64,000 bases of DNA from Primulina eburnea (GCF_022965805.1 NC_133103.1:50232386-50296385); one strand, 5' to 3'; numbered from the stretch's first letter, positions 12,428 through 24,383 are shown. Translations and numbers: made by a program. The notes: a model not told the origin generated them from the letters alone.

Positions 12428-13888
12428 ATGCCACCTAGAAGAGCAGCCGTACCTCTACGACCAGCAGCGCCAGAACAGGGGAGCACATCCGGAGATCCTA
12501 TGGATGTTACAGCGACCCCTATGGAGACGTTGCTGAAGCGATTCCAATCCTTTCGACCTCCCACCTTAAAAGGTACCGAGAATGCCATCGAGTGCGAAAG
12601 TTGGCTTGAGGACATTGAAATGTTATTCGACTCTTTGGAGTATAGTGACGAGAAGAGAATAAAGCTAATTGGCCATCAATTGCAAGATATAGCCAAGAAT
12701 TGGTGGTTGAACATTAAGAGAGCTTTAAAGCAGCGGGGTACCGAGATTACTTGGAAGGGATTCAAGACGGAGTTCTATTTAAGGTTCTTTCCTATCTCCT
12801 ACCGTAAAGACAAAGGTGCTGAATTTGCCAATCTGAGGCAAGGGCAATTAAACATTGAGGAATACGTTGCCAAATTCTCTTCTTTGCTTCGTTTTACACC
12901 TCATGTTTCAGGGAATGATGAGGCCATGGCAGATCAGTTTATAAATGGCCTGAATCCAGATATCTTTACGTTGGTCAATACTGGGAGACCCGATAATTTC
13001 TCGGATGCATTGAATCGTGCCAAAGGAGATGAAGCAGGATTGCTTAGGCAACGGAGTGCTCCTTATGTTGCACCGAGTCCGAGACCGCCACTACCTCCAT
13101 CCCAAGTTCCTCCTCTTCGATTCGAAAGTGGTGGTAGTAGTAGTGGACGCAAAGAACAGCTGAAGGCGAAGGGGAAACAGTTTAAGCGACCTGGGAGCAG
13201 TTCGTCAAGCTCCAGCGGATCAAGACAGACGGGTTTTGATCAAGGTTCAAGGACTTCAGGTGTCTACTGTAATTCTTGTGGAGGTAGGCATGCGACTGAA
13301 CAGTGCCAAGGAGTTACAGGCCGATGTAATATTTGTAGGCAACCGGGACATTTTGCCAAAGTCTGTCCACAGAGAGGTGTACAGCAAGGCCAGAGTGGAA
13401 GAGCATCCGGTTCCGTACCTCAGTTTGAGCGGCAGGCATCATCGGTCCACTCTTTTCAGCCTCCACCAGCACAGACCCAACCCAGAGCTCGAGGTAGTCA
13501 GACGGTGAGTCAACCTCCGAGGCAACAGGCTCAAGTGTTTGCATTGACCGAAGAGCAAGCACAAGATGCACCAGACGATGTTATAGCAGGTAACTGCTCT
13601 CTTTATGGTTATCCTGCTTATATCTTGATAGATACAGGTGCATCGCATACATTCATTTCGGAGCGATTTGCATTACTGCATTCATTGCATGTTGAATCTT
13701 TGCTAGATGTTGTGTCTATTAATTCTCCGTTGGGAAGTGGATTGATATCTGTAACTACGGTTAGACATTGCATTCTACAGTTTGAGGGGCATGAGATTGA
13801 CCTAGATTGTATAGTGTTGGGTCTAGCTGATTTTGACTGTATAGTTGGTATTGACATGCTAACAAAGTACAGAGCTACCGTGGATTGA
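12428..13888 (+). pseudogene. Gypsy gag and aspartic protease region of the polyprotein
   Basis: A 486-codon frame starts at the first ATG after the primer-binding site. The retrotransposon gag domain occupies roughly residues 60-180, with WLEDIEMLFD and WWLNIKRAL. A zinc-knuckle region lies near residues 280-315 (CNSCGG and CNICRQPGHFAKVC). The protease motif ILIDTGASHTF is at about residue 400. The frame ends at TGA 13886-13888, but the same frame continues immediately with conserved pol sequence, so this is a single nonsense codon inside a gag-pol polyprotein rather than a natural end. Confidence 0.88.
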
Positions 13889-16800
13889 TTCCACAAGATT
13901 GTCAGATTCAGACCCGAGATGACAGACGAGTGGAAATTCTACGGGAAGGGTTCCAGATCTCGGATTCCCTTGATTTCGGCTCTTACTATGAACAGATTAT
14001 TGCAGAAAGGAGCGGATGGTTTCTTTATTTATGCTGTAGATATGCAGAAGTCGAGCCCGACATTGGCAGATCTGCCAGTAGTGCGGGAATTTCCAGATAT
14101 TTTTCCAGATGAAATCCCAGGATTACCTCCGGTTCGAGAAGTAGATTTCAGTATTGATCTTACACCAGGTACCGTCCCTATTTTGAGAGCTCCGTATAGG
14201 ATGGCACCCATCGAACTCAAAGAACTGAAAGCACAGTTAGAAGATCTTCTGGCCAAGGGATATATCAGACCTAGTGTATCTCCTTGGGGCGCTCCGGTAC
14301 TATTTGTGCGAAAGAAAGACGGTTCGATGCGATTGTGTATAGACTACCGGCAACTGAACAAGGCAACGATCAAGAATAAATATCCTTTGCCTAGGATTGA
14401 TGATTTATTTGATCAGTTGCAGGGATCCTCCGTGTATTCGAAGATTGATTTGCGTTCTGGGTATCATCAGCTCAGAGTTCGAGATGTAGATATACCAAAG
14501 ACAGCATTTCGAACTAGGTATGGACATTACGAATTTATTGTCATGCCTTTTGGTTTAACCAATGCTCCTGCGGTATTTATGGGCTTGATGAACCAAGTGT
14601 TTCAGAAATATCTGAATGAATTTGTCATTGTTTTCATCGATGATATTTTGGTGTATTCAAAGAACAGAAATGAGCATGCAAAGCATCTCAGAATTGTTTT
14701 GCAGACGTTGAGAAACGAGCGACTGTATGCTAAATTGTCAAAGTGTGAGTTTTGGTTGAATCGAGTTGTATTCTTGGGGCATATCATTTCTGGAGATGGT
14801 ATTTCTGTAGATCCGAGTAAAGTGGAAGCTGTGATCAGTTGGTCGAGACCGACTTCTGTGCCAGAAATACGCAGTTTCATGGGCCTAGCCGGATACTATA
14901 GAAGATTTATCAAGGATTTCTCCAGTATTGCAAAGCCAATAACTCAATTGACGCAAAAGAATGCACCATTTGTTTGGTCAGAGGAGTTCGCGTCTAGCTT
15001 TCTAGAATTGAAGAAAAGGCTGACTAGTGCTCCAGTACTGACGATACCTTCAGGTACGGGTGATTTCGTTGTATATTGTGATGCTTCTCATAGAGGTTTG
15101 GGATGTGTTCTTATGCAGCGAGGCCATGTGATCGCATACGCCTCGAGACAATTAAAGCCACACGAGATCCGATGCCCCATTCATGATCTGGAATTGGCGG
15201 CTATCGTATTTGCATTAAAGATTTGGCGTCATTATCTCTACGGCGAGAAATTTGAGATCTTCTCCGATCACAAGAGCCTAAATTATCTATTCTCTCAATC
15301 AGAACTGAATATGAGGCAGCGTAGATGGCTAGATCTTCTGAAAGACTTTGACTGTGAAATCAAATATTATCCAGGGAAGTCAAATGCAGCAGCAGATGCC
15401 TTGAGTCGTAAGGTATGTTCTTTGTCCTTATCGACGATAGGTGTTAACAAGTTAGTTGAAAATTGCTGTACATCTGGATTAAAATTTGATACAGATAGTA
15501 AGCCACTACGACTGTTTACGATCCAAGTGGAGCCCAATTTGATTATGAGGATCAAGGAAGCACAAAGAACTGATCAGAATGTGCAAAGATCATTCCAAAT
15601 GGTCGGATCAGGGCATGTATCAGAATATCAGGTACGAGATCATGTGTTGTACGTGAATAACCGTCTAGTTGTGCCAGATGTTGCAGATTTGAGACAGCAG
15701 ATTCTGACAGAGGCACATTGTAGTCGGTTCAGCATTCATCCGGGTGGCAGAAAGATGTACAATGACTTGAAGACACAGTTCTGGTGGAAGCAAATGAAGT
15801 CGGACATTGCCGAATTTGTGTCTAAGTGTTTGAACTGCCAACAGGTGAAAGCCGAGAGGAAGAAGCCTGGTGGATTACTTCAAAGTTTAGCCATTCCAGA
15901 ATGGAAATGGGATCACATTTCCATGGATTTTGTGACGAAGTTACCACGATCATCCAGAGGCTGCGATGCGATTTGGGTTATTATTGACAGATTGACCAAA
16001 TCTGCATGTTTCATCCCATACAGAATGACGTATAGACAGGATCAGATGGCGGAGATTTATATTCGAGAGGTAGTCAGATTGCATGGAGTGCCGAAGTCTA
16101 TCGTATCAGATCGTGATCCACGATTCACTTCACACTTCTGGCACAGTCTACAGCAGGCCTTAGGTACGACATTACACCTGAGTACTGCTTACCATCCTCA
16201 GACAGACGGACAGTCAGAACTAGGGGTGGATTTTCGGTATACCGTAGCAAAAATAACGATATCAAAAAATTCATACCGGTACCGTTACCGAAATTCCGAA
16301 ATTTTTCTATGGAAAAAATTCACACCAATACCATAATGATACCGAAAAAAAATTCGATATACCGAAAAAATGTGGTATACCTAAAAAAATGTCGGTACGG
16401 TATGATTATTTTTCGGTAATTTCGGTATTTTTCCCACCCCTAGTCAGAACGGACTATCCAGACATTAGAGGATATGTTGAGAGCCGTCGTGCTAGATTTT
16501 GACATTGGTTGGCAAGAGTCCCTACCTCTTTGCGAATTCTCTTACAATAATAGCTATCAGACGAGTATTGAGATGGCACCGTTTGAAGCTTTGTATGGCA
16601 AGAAGTGCAGATCTCCGCTATACTGGGATGACGTTTCAGAGGTACCAGAACTTGGGCCAGATATGATTCGTGACATGACAGAGAAGGTGAAACTCATTCA
16701 GAAGAGGATGAAGACAGCACAAGATCGACAAGCAAAGTATGCCAATATCAGACGTAGACCATTAGTATTTGAGGCGGGAGATAGAGTATTCTTAAAGATT

Positions 16801-17193
16801 TCTCCATTCAGAGGCGTTGTTCGATTTGGCAAACGCGGGAAACTATCTCCTCGATACATTGGTCCTTACGAGATTCTTGAGAAGATTGGCGATCGAGCTT
16901 ATCGACTTGCACTTCCTCCTTCTCTATCTGGGATACATGATGTCTTTCATGTATCGATGTTGGGTAAGTATATGCCAGATGTTTCTCATGTCATTCAACC
17001 TGACGTAGCTGAGCTTGATCAGAACTTGAGCTATGTCGAGCAACCTATCCAAATTCTGGATCGGAAAGAAAAGAAGCTCAGGACAAAGACTATTCCGTTA
17101 GTGAAAGTCCAATGGAGTCGTCATGGCATCGAAGAAGCGACTTGGGAAACAGAAGCGAATATGCGACAGAAACATCCTGAATTATTTACATGA
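13889..17193 (+). pseudogene. Gypsy pol: RT, RNase H, integrase, chromodomain; split by a MITE
   Basis: This continues in the gag frame after the TGA. The reverse transcriptase has the active site FIDDILVYS near 14632. RNase H starts at [10 protein letters not shown] (about 15070). The integrase zinc-binding HHCC region lies at about 15718-15840, and its catalytic core has MDF near 15920 and SDRDPRF near 16105. A 222-bp MITE with its 8-bp duplication interrupts the frame at 16221, directly after the catalytic Glu codon (16217-16219). The remaining integrase and the chromodomain-like tail (VKVQWSRHG, EEATWE) resume in another frame and end at 17193. The C-terminal chromodomain points to the Tekay/Del lineage. 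The copy cannot make a complete polyprotein. Confidence 0.88.
16221..16442. mobile_element. 222-bp hAT MITE inside gypsy integrase
   Basis: It starts TAGGGGTG and ends CACCCCTA, with a perfect 8-bp duplication gtcagaac at 16213-16220 and 16443-16450. The interior is rich in ttcggtat/ataccgaa words. Removing the insert and one duplication restores the original pol frame (arithmetic only: 230 bases, not a multiple of three). Confidence 0.92.
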
Positions 17194-17277
17194 TGTAAGT
17201 AAAGTTTTAGTATTGATTATATTACTTGCCATGTATGTTTGGTAATTTTCTACGATTTCGAGGACGAAATCATTTCT

Positions 17278-17291
17278 TAGAGGGGGAGAAA
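17278..17291 (+). other. Polypurine tract of gypsy element
   Basis: The purine run AGAGGGGGAGAAA lies directly before the 3' LTR. Confidence 0.8.
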
Positions 17292-18960
17292 TGTAAGGCT
17301 CGAGATTAATAGTTCTCATCGACATAATACTCGGAATATATATGCGTAGGTATATATATATATAATGAGGAGTGTTTAGTGAGATGAGAATAAGAAATAC
17401 ATGGACAAGAGGATAAAACCTTAAAAATTTGGACAGAACAGTTGGCGCATATGCGCGGAAAGAGTGGCGCATATGCGCGACATCTACAGTAGCATTGGCG
17501 CATATGCGCGGAGAGAAGCGGCGCATATGCGCGACACCTCCAGTAACAATGGCGCATATGCGCGAGAAAAGTGGCGCATATGCACATTTTCTTGTTTATG
17601 TGCCCAAATTTAAGCCAACGTTTGGTACAAAAATATTAAAGTTATATTTGGATGAATGAATTTCAAATCAATATATTTCAAATGTATTTTTAGGCTATGT
17701 TTGGTAGCCATGATAAGGGAATGATTATTTAATAATCATTCCCTTATTTCGCGTTTGGTTCGTTTTTTTATTAATCTAAGTGTTAAATTCTGCATGGCCG
17801 AGACCAGTAGGTCTCGCGCATATGCGCGGGTGATGTCGCGCATATGCGCGAGACGTGTACATCAAAGAACAAGCCATTTGTCCTCTATTCCTTGCCATTT
17901 CAGAAGCAAAATCGAGAGAGAGAGAGATTCCAGGGAGAAGAAAGGTTCTTTCAATTCAAAGTTAATTAGTGCAAGATTTTCTTATCCAAACTAAAATCTA
18001 AGTATAGATTTGGACTCCTCTCACTCCAAGCTACAAGGTGATATTCGTATTGGCGACCGTGACAGCGATTCTACGACGAAAGGTATAGTACATGTTTTGT
18101 TTGGGGAATCACGACTCAAATGAGATCACATTTGAGTTTCCCAACCAAAATCACATACTTGTTTTATTGTTCATACCTTGATATGATTATGATTTTTATA
18201 GATTTGTTTATAGAATTTGTATGCAGATCTTGCTATGCTTTGTTTACAGATCGTGTAGCATTGCATTATGCTTGTTTACAGATTTTGTATTCATGCATTA
18301 AGATAGGGCAGTCTGGAGATCAGGCAGACTACTAGATGTTCGGCGATATCTCAGCTTAGGGGAAGATCACCGCCCCTATTGTAGACGCGGATACATATCA
18401 GGCCGAAGTCTAGGAATAAGACGTACAGCACCTCGATTGGTAGGGTAGGTGACAGCCAGTGACGTCTTATTCACAACGGGATCCCTAGAGTTCTAGTCGA
18501 GTCGAGTCTAGACATGATTAGATTCACATTGTATGATTTTATATGAATGACATTCATATCAGCATGTTTCATGTTTGATTGTTTATATGCATGTTACATG
18601 TTTATACTGGGATTTGTTCTCACCGGTTTTCCGGCTGTTGTTATGTCTGTATGTGTGCATAACAACAGGTGGGGCAGGATCTGGGTCGAGACAGAGATGA
18701 TCGTGATAGCGTGGTGATCTCGGGCGCAGCAGAGGACTAGTGGTTCTTTTGTTAGACTTGTACTACCGTTTGTTTATAGATGGTATTGAACACTAGTTGT
18801 AAGAACAAGACTTGTACTTCATGTTTATATTGTAAGTTAAACTAAGAATTATGTTTGTTTAGTTACATTTGATTTATTGTAAAAAGCAAAAATTTGACCC
18901 ACGTTTTTAATAGCAATCCATTTAATCCCAAGAAAAAGAATTAGAGCCCGGGTCCCCACA
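17292..18960 (+). repeat. 3' LTR of gypsy element, with insertion and TATA deletion
   Basis: It matches the 5' LTR except for three changes. A 194-bp foreign segment lies at 17584-17777. About 30 bp, including the TATA box, has been lost near 17884 between short ctc repeats. A few point substitutions are also present. Confidence 0.9.
17584..17777. mobile_element. 194-bp insertion in the gypsy 3' LTR
   Basis: The segment is absent from the 5' LTR, where only gcg stands in its place. It splits the sixth palindrome of the array. It contains a strong hairpin (aagggaatgattatt / aataatcattccctt) and gtttggta words like those of the Tourist-like element at 42.9 kb. No clear target-site duplication was found. 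Confidence 0.6.
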
Positions 18961-20130
18961 TAACTCCCCCTTAATATGAGATTTTTTATCCCCCTGAATA
19001 AAATCAGGTTAGTACGGATGTTGTTCGTGGTGTTGGCAACACCTGAGACAACACCTGCAAAAATCATTAACAGTTCATTAAAACAGAAACACATCAGGGA
19101 AAGCAGAATAAAAAAGAAATCAAGCAAGGGAATCAGATAGATGTTATCATTTGATCATTTCAATTGACAGTCCCTTGAGTTTGAGTCGCATCTTCTCCCC
19201 TTTTTTGTCTAGAATGGACATCTACCTCTATAGCCAGATGATAGTCACAAACTAAGTTCTTAGAGAAGACAAGATCAGCTTTAACGAGTAATCACTATCC
19301 AAAATTACTGAATAATTGCGTCAAGAATCATTTAAAAAAAAATTCCAGAATCGAAACCCACATCGATTTAACACCACTAAAACATCAGAAACCACACATA
19401 TTCAATTTTTAGTAAAATCTGGATTTTCATCGAATTTTCTCTGTTGAAGTACTCATGTCCTCGTGACACAACAATATTCACAATGTTATGTTTATGCATT
19501 ACCTATTTATGCCTAATAACAGAATGTAACATAAATAGAAACATGAAAAAAAATGAGATATGTTCACAGATGAAGTGTTGTCACAAATGTTGGCAACATC
19601 TCCTGACAACACACACAATTGCAGAAAACAAATTTGATTATCTTCACACTCAGCGACTTAATAACATTTTTAACCTAGAAGTGGTAGCTCCCACACTAGA
19701 AGAACAGTCTTCATTGGACTCCTCTAGGTAGCTTTTTCCATTTTCTTCTATTTCTTTGTTAATTTTAGAAGGGGTAGCTCCCACACTAAAAGCACAGCCT
19801 TCATTGGGCTCTTTTAGGTAGCTTTTTCCATCTTTCCTTCTAATCACAGACCCGTCACTTTACTTTTCAATTTTTCTTAGGTGATTTGTCACATTGGTTA
19901 GAGTCAAGTGACCAATCTTCAAGTTCTTTTTGACAAAGTTCACATATATAGGTGTGAAGATTTAAAAGTTAACAAGGAATTGTAAGTGCATTAGAAAATT
20001 ATGCTACATAGTTTCAACACAACATATCACAGTATGAATGCAATGTAGTATGTCTAAGTCCTAAAAATGCACATGCATGGTTAGGTGTTGTCCGAGATGT
20101 TGTAACATCTGAGACAACATCTATGAATGA
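18961..20130 (-). other. Outer copia region between pol and the 3' LTR
   Basis: Sequence of the copia element beyond its RNase H remnant, on the far side of the gypsy insertion. It has no long frame. It contains palindromic words near 19015-19057, 19573-19612 and 20084-20122, and the tandem duplication at 19685-19840. In SIRE-like elements an extra frame can sit here, but none is readable. Confidence 0.5.
19685..19840. repeat. Two-copy tandem repeat, about 90-100 bp
   Basis: tagctcccacacta...tcattgg...ctttttccat occurs twice (from about 19685 and from about 19774) with roughly 10% divergence. On the minus strand both copies are open in one frame (GKSYL.E.NE.....VGAT). Confidence 0.75.
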
Positions 20131-20566
20131 TCAAACAGAACACATGCTGAGAGATTTCCTAAGGTTGGAGAATCTCTCAAAGTCTAATGCTTTTGTGAAT
20201 ATGTCAGTCAATTGGTTATTTGTATCAACAAATTCCATCCGAATCAATAATTTTTCTACTAAATTTCGAATAAAGTGATGTCTAATGTCAATGTGTTTAG
20301 GTCTAGTGTGTTGCACTGGATTTTATTTTTGAAAGATTGATTGCACTAGAATTATCACAGTACACAACTAAGGTTTCACTCTTAAGCACATATTCTACCA
20401 TTTGGTTCATCCACAAAATTTAAGTGCAACCACTTCTTGCTATTACATATTCGGATTCAGCAGTTGAAAGAGACACAAAAAGATGTCATCATGCATTTGT
20501 TTTATTTTTAAACCAAGAAAGAAACTTAATTAACCAACCGTGCTCATTTCAAATGTAGATGACATG
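20131..20566 (-). pseudogene. Copia RNase H remnant
   Basis: Minus-strand fragments match the end of a copia RNase H: a STAESEY-like stretch near 20450-20475 and KHIDIRHHFIRNLVE with QLTDIFTKAL at 20316-20131. Frameshifts and stops interrupt it. Confidence 0.7.
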
Positions 20567-20703
20567 CACTTATCAGCATGCTTTTGAGATGAGGAACCAA
20601 AGATTATATCAACAACACAGACTTGAAAAATAAGAATCTCACCTTTGGACTTTTTGAATAAAAAGAGTTTTGTCTACCTCACCTCGTTTGAAGCCAATTT
20701 CCA

Positions 20704-23211
20704 TTAGATATTACTCAATATGTCATACCAAACATGTGGTGCTTGCTCTGAGTATATGGAGCTCATGCAAATAAGTCCAGCCATCTTTCGGTAATCCACT
20801 TTTTCTTTCTTTCGAGTTTGGACACCTTCATGCATACTTCCAATTATTTGAGATGATGGATGGTTTTTCTGAATTTTACTTGGAATATTATGTCCATCAT
20901 CTACTGCGTCATCATTGTTATTCGTTTCGTTCTCAGCTTCATTGACTGCGTCAAGTGTTGTGCTAGGTGTTGCAACATCTGGAGCAACATCTGGAGCAAC
21001 ATCTGCATTTTTCACTATGATTGGAATTTCCAGTAGGTCTTCCACATTATTTGCAGCTGTTTTCTTTTTCAAATCTGCACAGTCATCAAAACCAACATTA
21101 ATGGATTCCATAATAGTCCTAGTTCGTAAATTAAACATGCGGTAAGCTCGACTATTAGTGGCATATCCTAAAAACACACACTTATCACTCTTTGAGTCAA
21201 ATTTTGCAAGTTGATTCCTGTCATTCAAAACATAGCACACACAACCAAAAACATGAAAATATTTAAGGTTAGGCTTCTTTCCCATAATTATCTCATACGA
21301 TGTCATAGTCGAACCACTTCTCAAATACACCCTATTTGAAATGTGGCAAGCGGTGTTAAGGGCTTCTGCCCAAAAATGCTTTGAAATACACTTTGAATTC
21401 AACATCACTCTTGCCATTTCTTGAAGTGTTCTATTCTTACGTTCGGCTATCCTATTTTGTTGTGGTGTCTTTGGAGCTTAAAATTCATGTGAAATACCTT
21501 TTTTGTCACAAAAAGATGAGAATGAGGAGTTTTCAAATTCCTTACCATGGTCAGTCCTTATCTTTCTCACCTTCAATTTATGAATGTTTGTAATCCTTGT
21601 GACCAATTTTTTAAAGACATTGAAAGTGTCTGATTTCTCCCTAATAAAACTTATCCATGAAAACTGTGAGAAATCATCAACACAAACAAATGAATACTTC
21701 TTACCTCCAAAACTTTCCACTTCCACGGGACCCATAAGATTCATGTGTAGCAATTCGAGGCAACGTGTTGTCCCAAAGTGGGGCAACATGTGATGAGACA
21801 CGCGAGTTTTCTTACCCTTTTGACAGTCTCCACAAAGATATGGTGTACTAAATGATAGGTTAGGCATACCTCGTACAGCATCGTACTTACTCAAATTCTT
21901 CAGGGTTTTGAAACTAGCATGTCCAAGTTTTTGATGCCATAGGTCGAGTTTACTAACTTCTGCATGTTTGCATGAAAGTTCTTCACCTATTTGGTAAAAA
22001 TTGTCCGAAGACCTTGTACCTGTCATAATGCACAAGTTAGTTTCATCAAAAACTTCACAAGTATGTTTATCAAACTTGACATGCAAATTATCATCACACA
22101 ATTGGCTTATGCTTATCAAATTTGAATTTAATCCTTCAACATGAAGCACATTGTAGAGCTTTGGTAGTCCTTCAACATTCAAAGTACCCTTTCCAACAAT
22201 TTTTCCTTTAGCTCCCCCTCCATATGTCACTCTACCACATTTTTGCTCAACATAATCGGTGAGATATTCTCGTAATCCCGTCATGTGGCTTGAGCTTCCA
22301 CTATCAAAGTACCAATGACCTGCAGTATTAGTTTTCAACGAAGTATAGACAACTTTACAGTGAGTTTTTACCTTTGGTACCCAAATTTTTCTTACTGTAG
22401 ATCGATGGTGGGAGGTGTTGCGGAAAGTGTTGGACAACATTTGGGGCAACATCTGACTCGACTTTTGATTCATGCGATCATCCCTGAGTTTAAAACAGTA
22501 GGGCCTGATATGACCAGGCTTAAAGCAATAATGACATACATACCTTCGTTTTCTTCTCTTAGGGACATGTGTAGTATGTTGTCTTTTTGGTGGAGAGATT
22601 TTCATTGAAGGCATAAGCTGTGATGGTGTGAGTGTTTCAGTCTTTCCCTTCACAAAAACAGTGGATTTTGAAGATTCATTAGTTTCATGTACACTGTCTT
22701 TGAAGCCTAAGCCTTTTTTGTCATCTCTTCCCATCAAAAGTATGGAATCAAGCTTGGATGTGCTTGAATTGAACTTGGACAAGGTTTCAATTGCCTTTTG
22801 AAGTTCTTCTTTGGTCTTACCAAGTTCAAAATCTTTTTTGCTCAAAATTACCTCAAGTTTGGCAACTACGGCTTTTAGATCAGTGTTCTCCTTCACAAGA
22901 CTTGAGTTCAACTTGTTTCTTTTGGTCCAATCTTCAAATAACTCTTCATAAAGCGTTTGTACACCCTCAAGAGTGAGTTCTTCATAATCAGCCTCTGATC
23001 CATCATCTCCACTCAAATTTCCAGAAGTTGTGGAGTTCAAACATACTGAATTTTTGCAGATGTTGCGGCCAGAAGTGGCAACACCTAGGGCAACACCTGA
23101 AGGATTTACTTGCAACCAGCGTTTTTCTTCATTCCTTGGTCGAAACTATTGTTGGACAGGAGGTTTAGGAGCTGGTGGTCGAAGTGCTCCGTTTGCAAGT
23201 GATGTGTCCAT
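20704..23211 (-). pseudogene. Copia gag-protease-integrase remnant, reverse transcriptase deleted
   Basis: One minus-strand frame runs from an ATG at 23211 with stops at 23148-23146 (TAG) and 21480-21478 (TAA). The gag zinc knuckle is CHYCFKPGHIRPYC. The protease motif WYFDSGSSSHMTG follows, then the GAG-pre-integrase HxxxH/CxxC region (LWHQKLGHAS, CGDCQKGK) and the integrase core (HMNLMGPVE, RTDHGKEF). After the second stop, integrase sequence continues in the same frame to 20704 (HFWAEALNTACHISNR). The expected reverse transcriptase of about 750 bp or more is absent before the RNase H remnant. The gag core is also much reduced. Overall the copy resembles SIRE/Maximus copia. Confidence 0.85.
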
Positions 23212-23270
23212 TAAATATTTCTGTCAAAACAAAACAAAAACCAGAATCAGCACTTAGTATATCAAGAGTT

Positions 23271-23284
23271 GGCTCTGATACCAC
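23271..23284 (-). other. Primer-binding site of outer copia
   Basis: Read on the minus strand, GTGGTATCAGAGCC directly follows the 5' LTR. It matches the complement of initiator tRNA-Met. Confidence 0.85.
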
Positions 23285-23285
23285 T

Positions 23286-24383
23286 TGTAAGGATTATTTT
23301 GTCCGAGAGATATTAATAAATAATGAGAATATCAGAATATGATGTAAAAAGGAGAATTTGTGTTTTGTCAGAATTAAATGTTGTGCCAGATGTTACAACA
23401 TCTCGGACAACATCTACATGCAGCGGAAAATTAACTTTTATAACACAAATTGACTTGAAACAAATAGATGGACACTATTAAATATGCACAAGTATAAATA
23501 CTTGTGCGGTGCCTTATGACAAAAATTAATCACTAGAAAAATCAATTGTTTACAAAAAATCTAATACTAGTGATTATGACAAAAATCAATTTCCTCAACA
23601 AGTTGAGGAAATAAAGCTTTCTAAAAACAACCAACAATATTAAAACATGAATAAGAAAGCAAAAACGAGATCCCTAAAAACACGAGCAGCTAAACACGAT
23701 CTTCAGCCAACATCGTTACGGATGTTGTCTATAGATGTTGACAACATTCAGGGCAACACGTAAACCAGCACAGCAACGTCTCTTGAATAAAGTTTTCTCT
23801 GAAATTCTGAACGTGCACATGTGAGTGAATATTTGACCGAGAGAAAAGACCACCACGAAGAACTCCCACGAAAATCTTCTCACGTGAAAACTCTTCACGA
23901 AAACTTTCCACGAAAAACTCCTCCACTAAAACTCTATGAATTTCTCTTAGTCTCTCTCTCTACAATCTTCTCTCTATTCACCCACTGTCACATCACGTTG
24001 ATCACCTCTTCTATATAGCTTTCATCTCTCCTAAAATTTATCTTCCATAAAGAAATCTATAAGACATGGTAAACAAGAATTCTATTAGAAACAAATCAAT
24101 AATACCATATCATGTAAATCATTATCATAAATATTATATCTTGAAGATATTTATCACAAAGATAATATCTAGAAATGTAAAACCCAATATTGCACATAAT
24201 ATTATCAATAGGAAAATAAATTCAAGGAAGATATTATATCACAGTAAAATCTTAACTATCTAGAAAGGCAAAACCATAATTAAATATTATACTCAATCAA
24301 ATCCACAAGGAAATATATTATTAAGGAAATCATTTAAGATAAGAAATTGTATCAATTAAATAAGGAAAATATATTTCCCTTCA
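23286..24383 (-). repeat. 5' LTR of outer copia element
   Basis: The 1098-bp direct repeat of 9499-10602 lies next to the primer-binding site and is flanked on the right by the atata duplication. Confidence 0.9.

Larger units (their letters stand above)
10673..18960 (+). mobile_element. Ty3/gypsy chromovirus (Tekay/Del-like) nested in the copia element
   Basis: The 8288-bp element has LTRs at 10673-12178 and 17292-18960 and a perfect 5-bp duplication, taact, at 10668-10672 and 18961-18965. A primer-binding site TGGTATCAGAGC lies at 12184-12195, and a gag-protease-RT-RNase H-integrase frame ends in a chromodomain-like segment. By hand count the LTRs differ by only about four or five substitutions over roughly 1.4 kb, so it is younger than its host element. 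The frame is broken by one stop codon and by a 222-bp MITE. Confidence 0.92.
9499..24383 (-). mobile_element. Ty1/copia retrotransposon (SIRE-like), internally deleted, with nested gypsy insertion
   Basis: Two direct LTRs (9499-10602 and 23286-24383) enclose minus-strand copia genes. The 5-bp duplication atata lies at 9494-9498 and 24384-24388. On the minus strand, a TGGTATCAGAGCC primer-binding site follows the right (5') LTR and a purine tract precedes the left LTR. Pol carries protease and integrase regions resembling SIRE/Maximus. The reverse transcriptase and most of the gag core are missing, so the copy is non-autonomous. By hand count the LTRs differ at about 11 positions in 1.1 kb. 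A gypsy element sits at 10673-18960. Confidence 0.9.
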
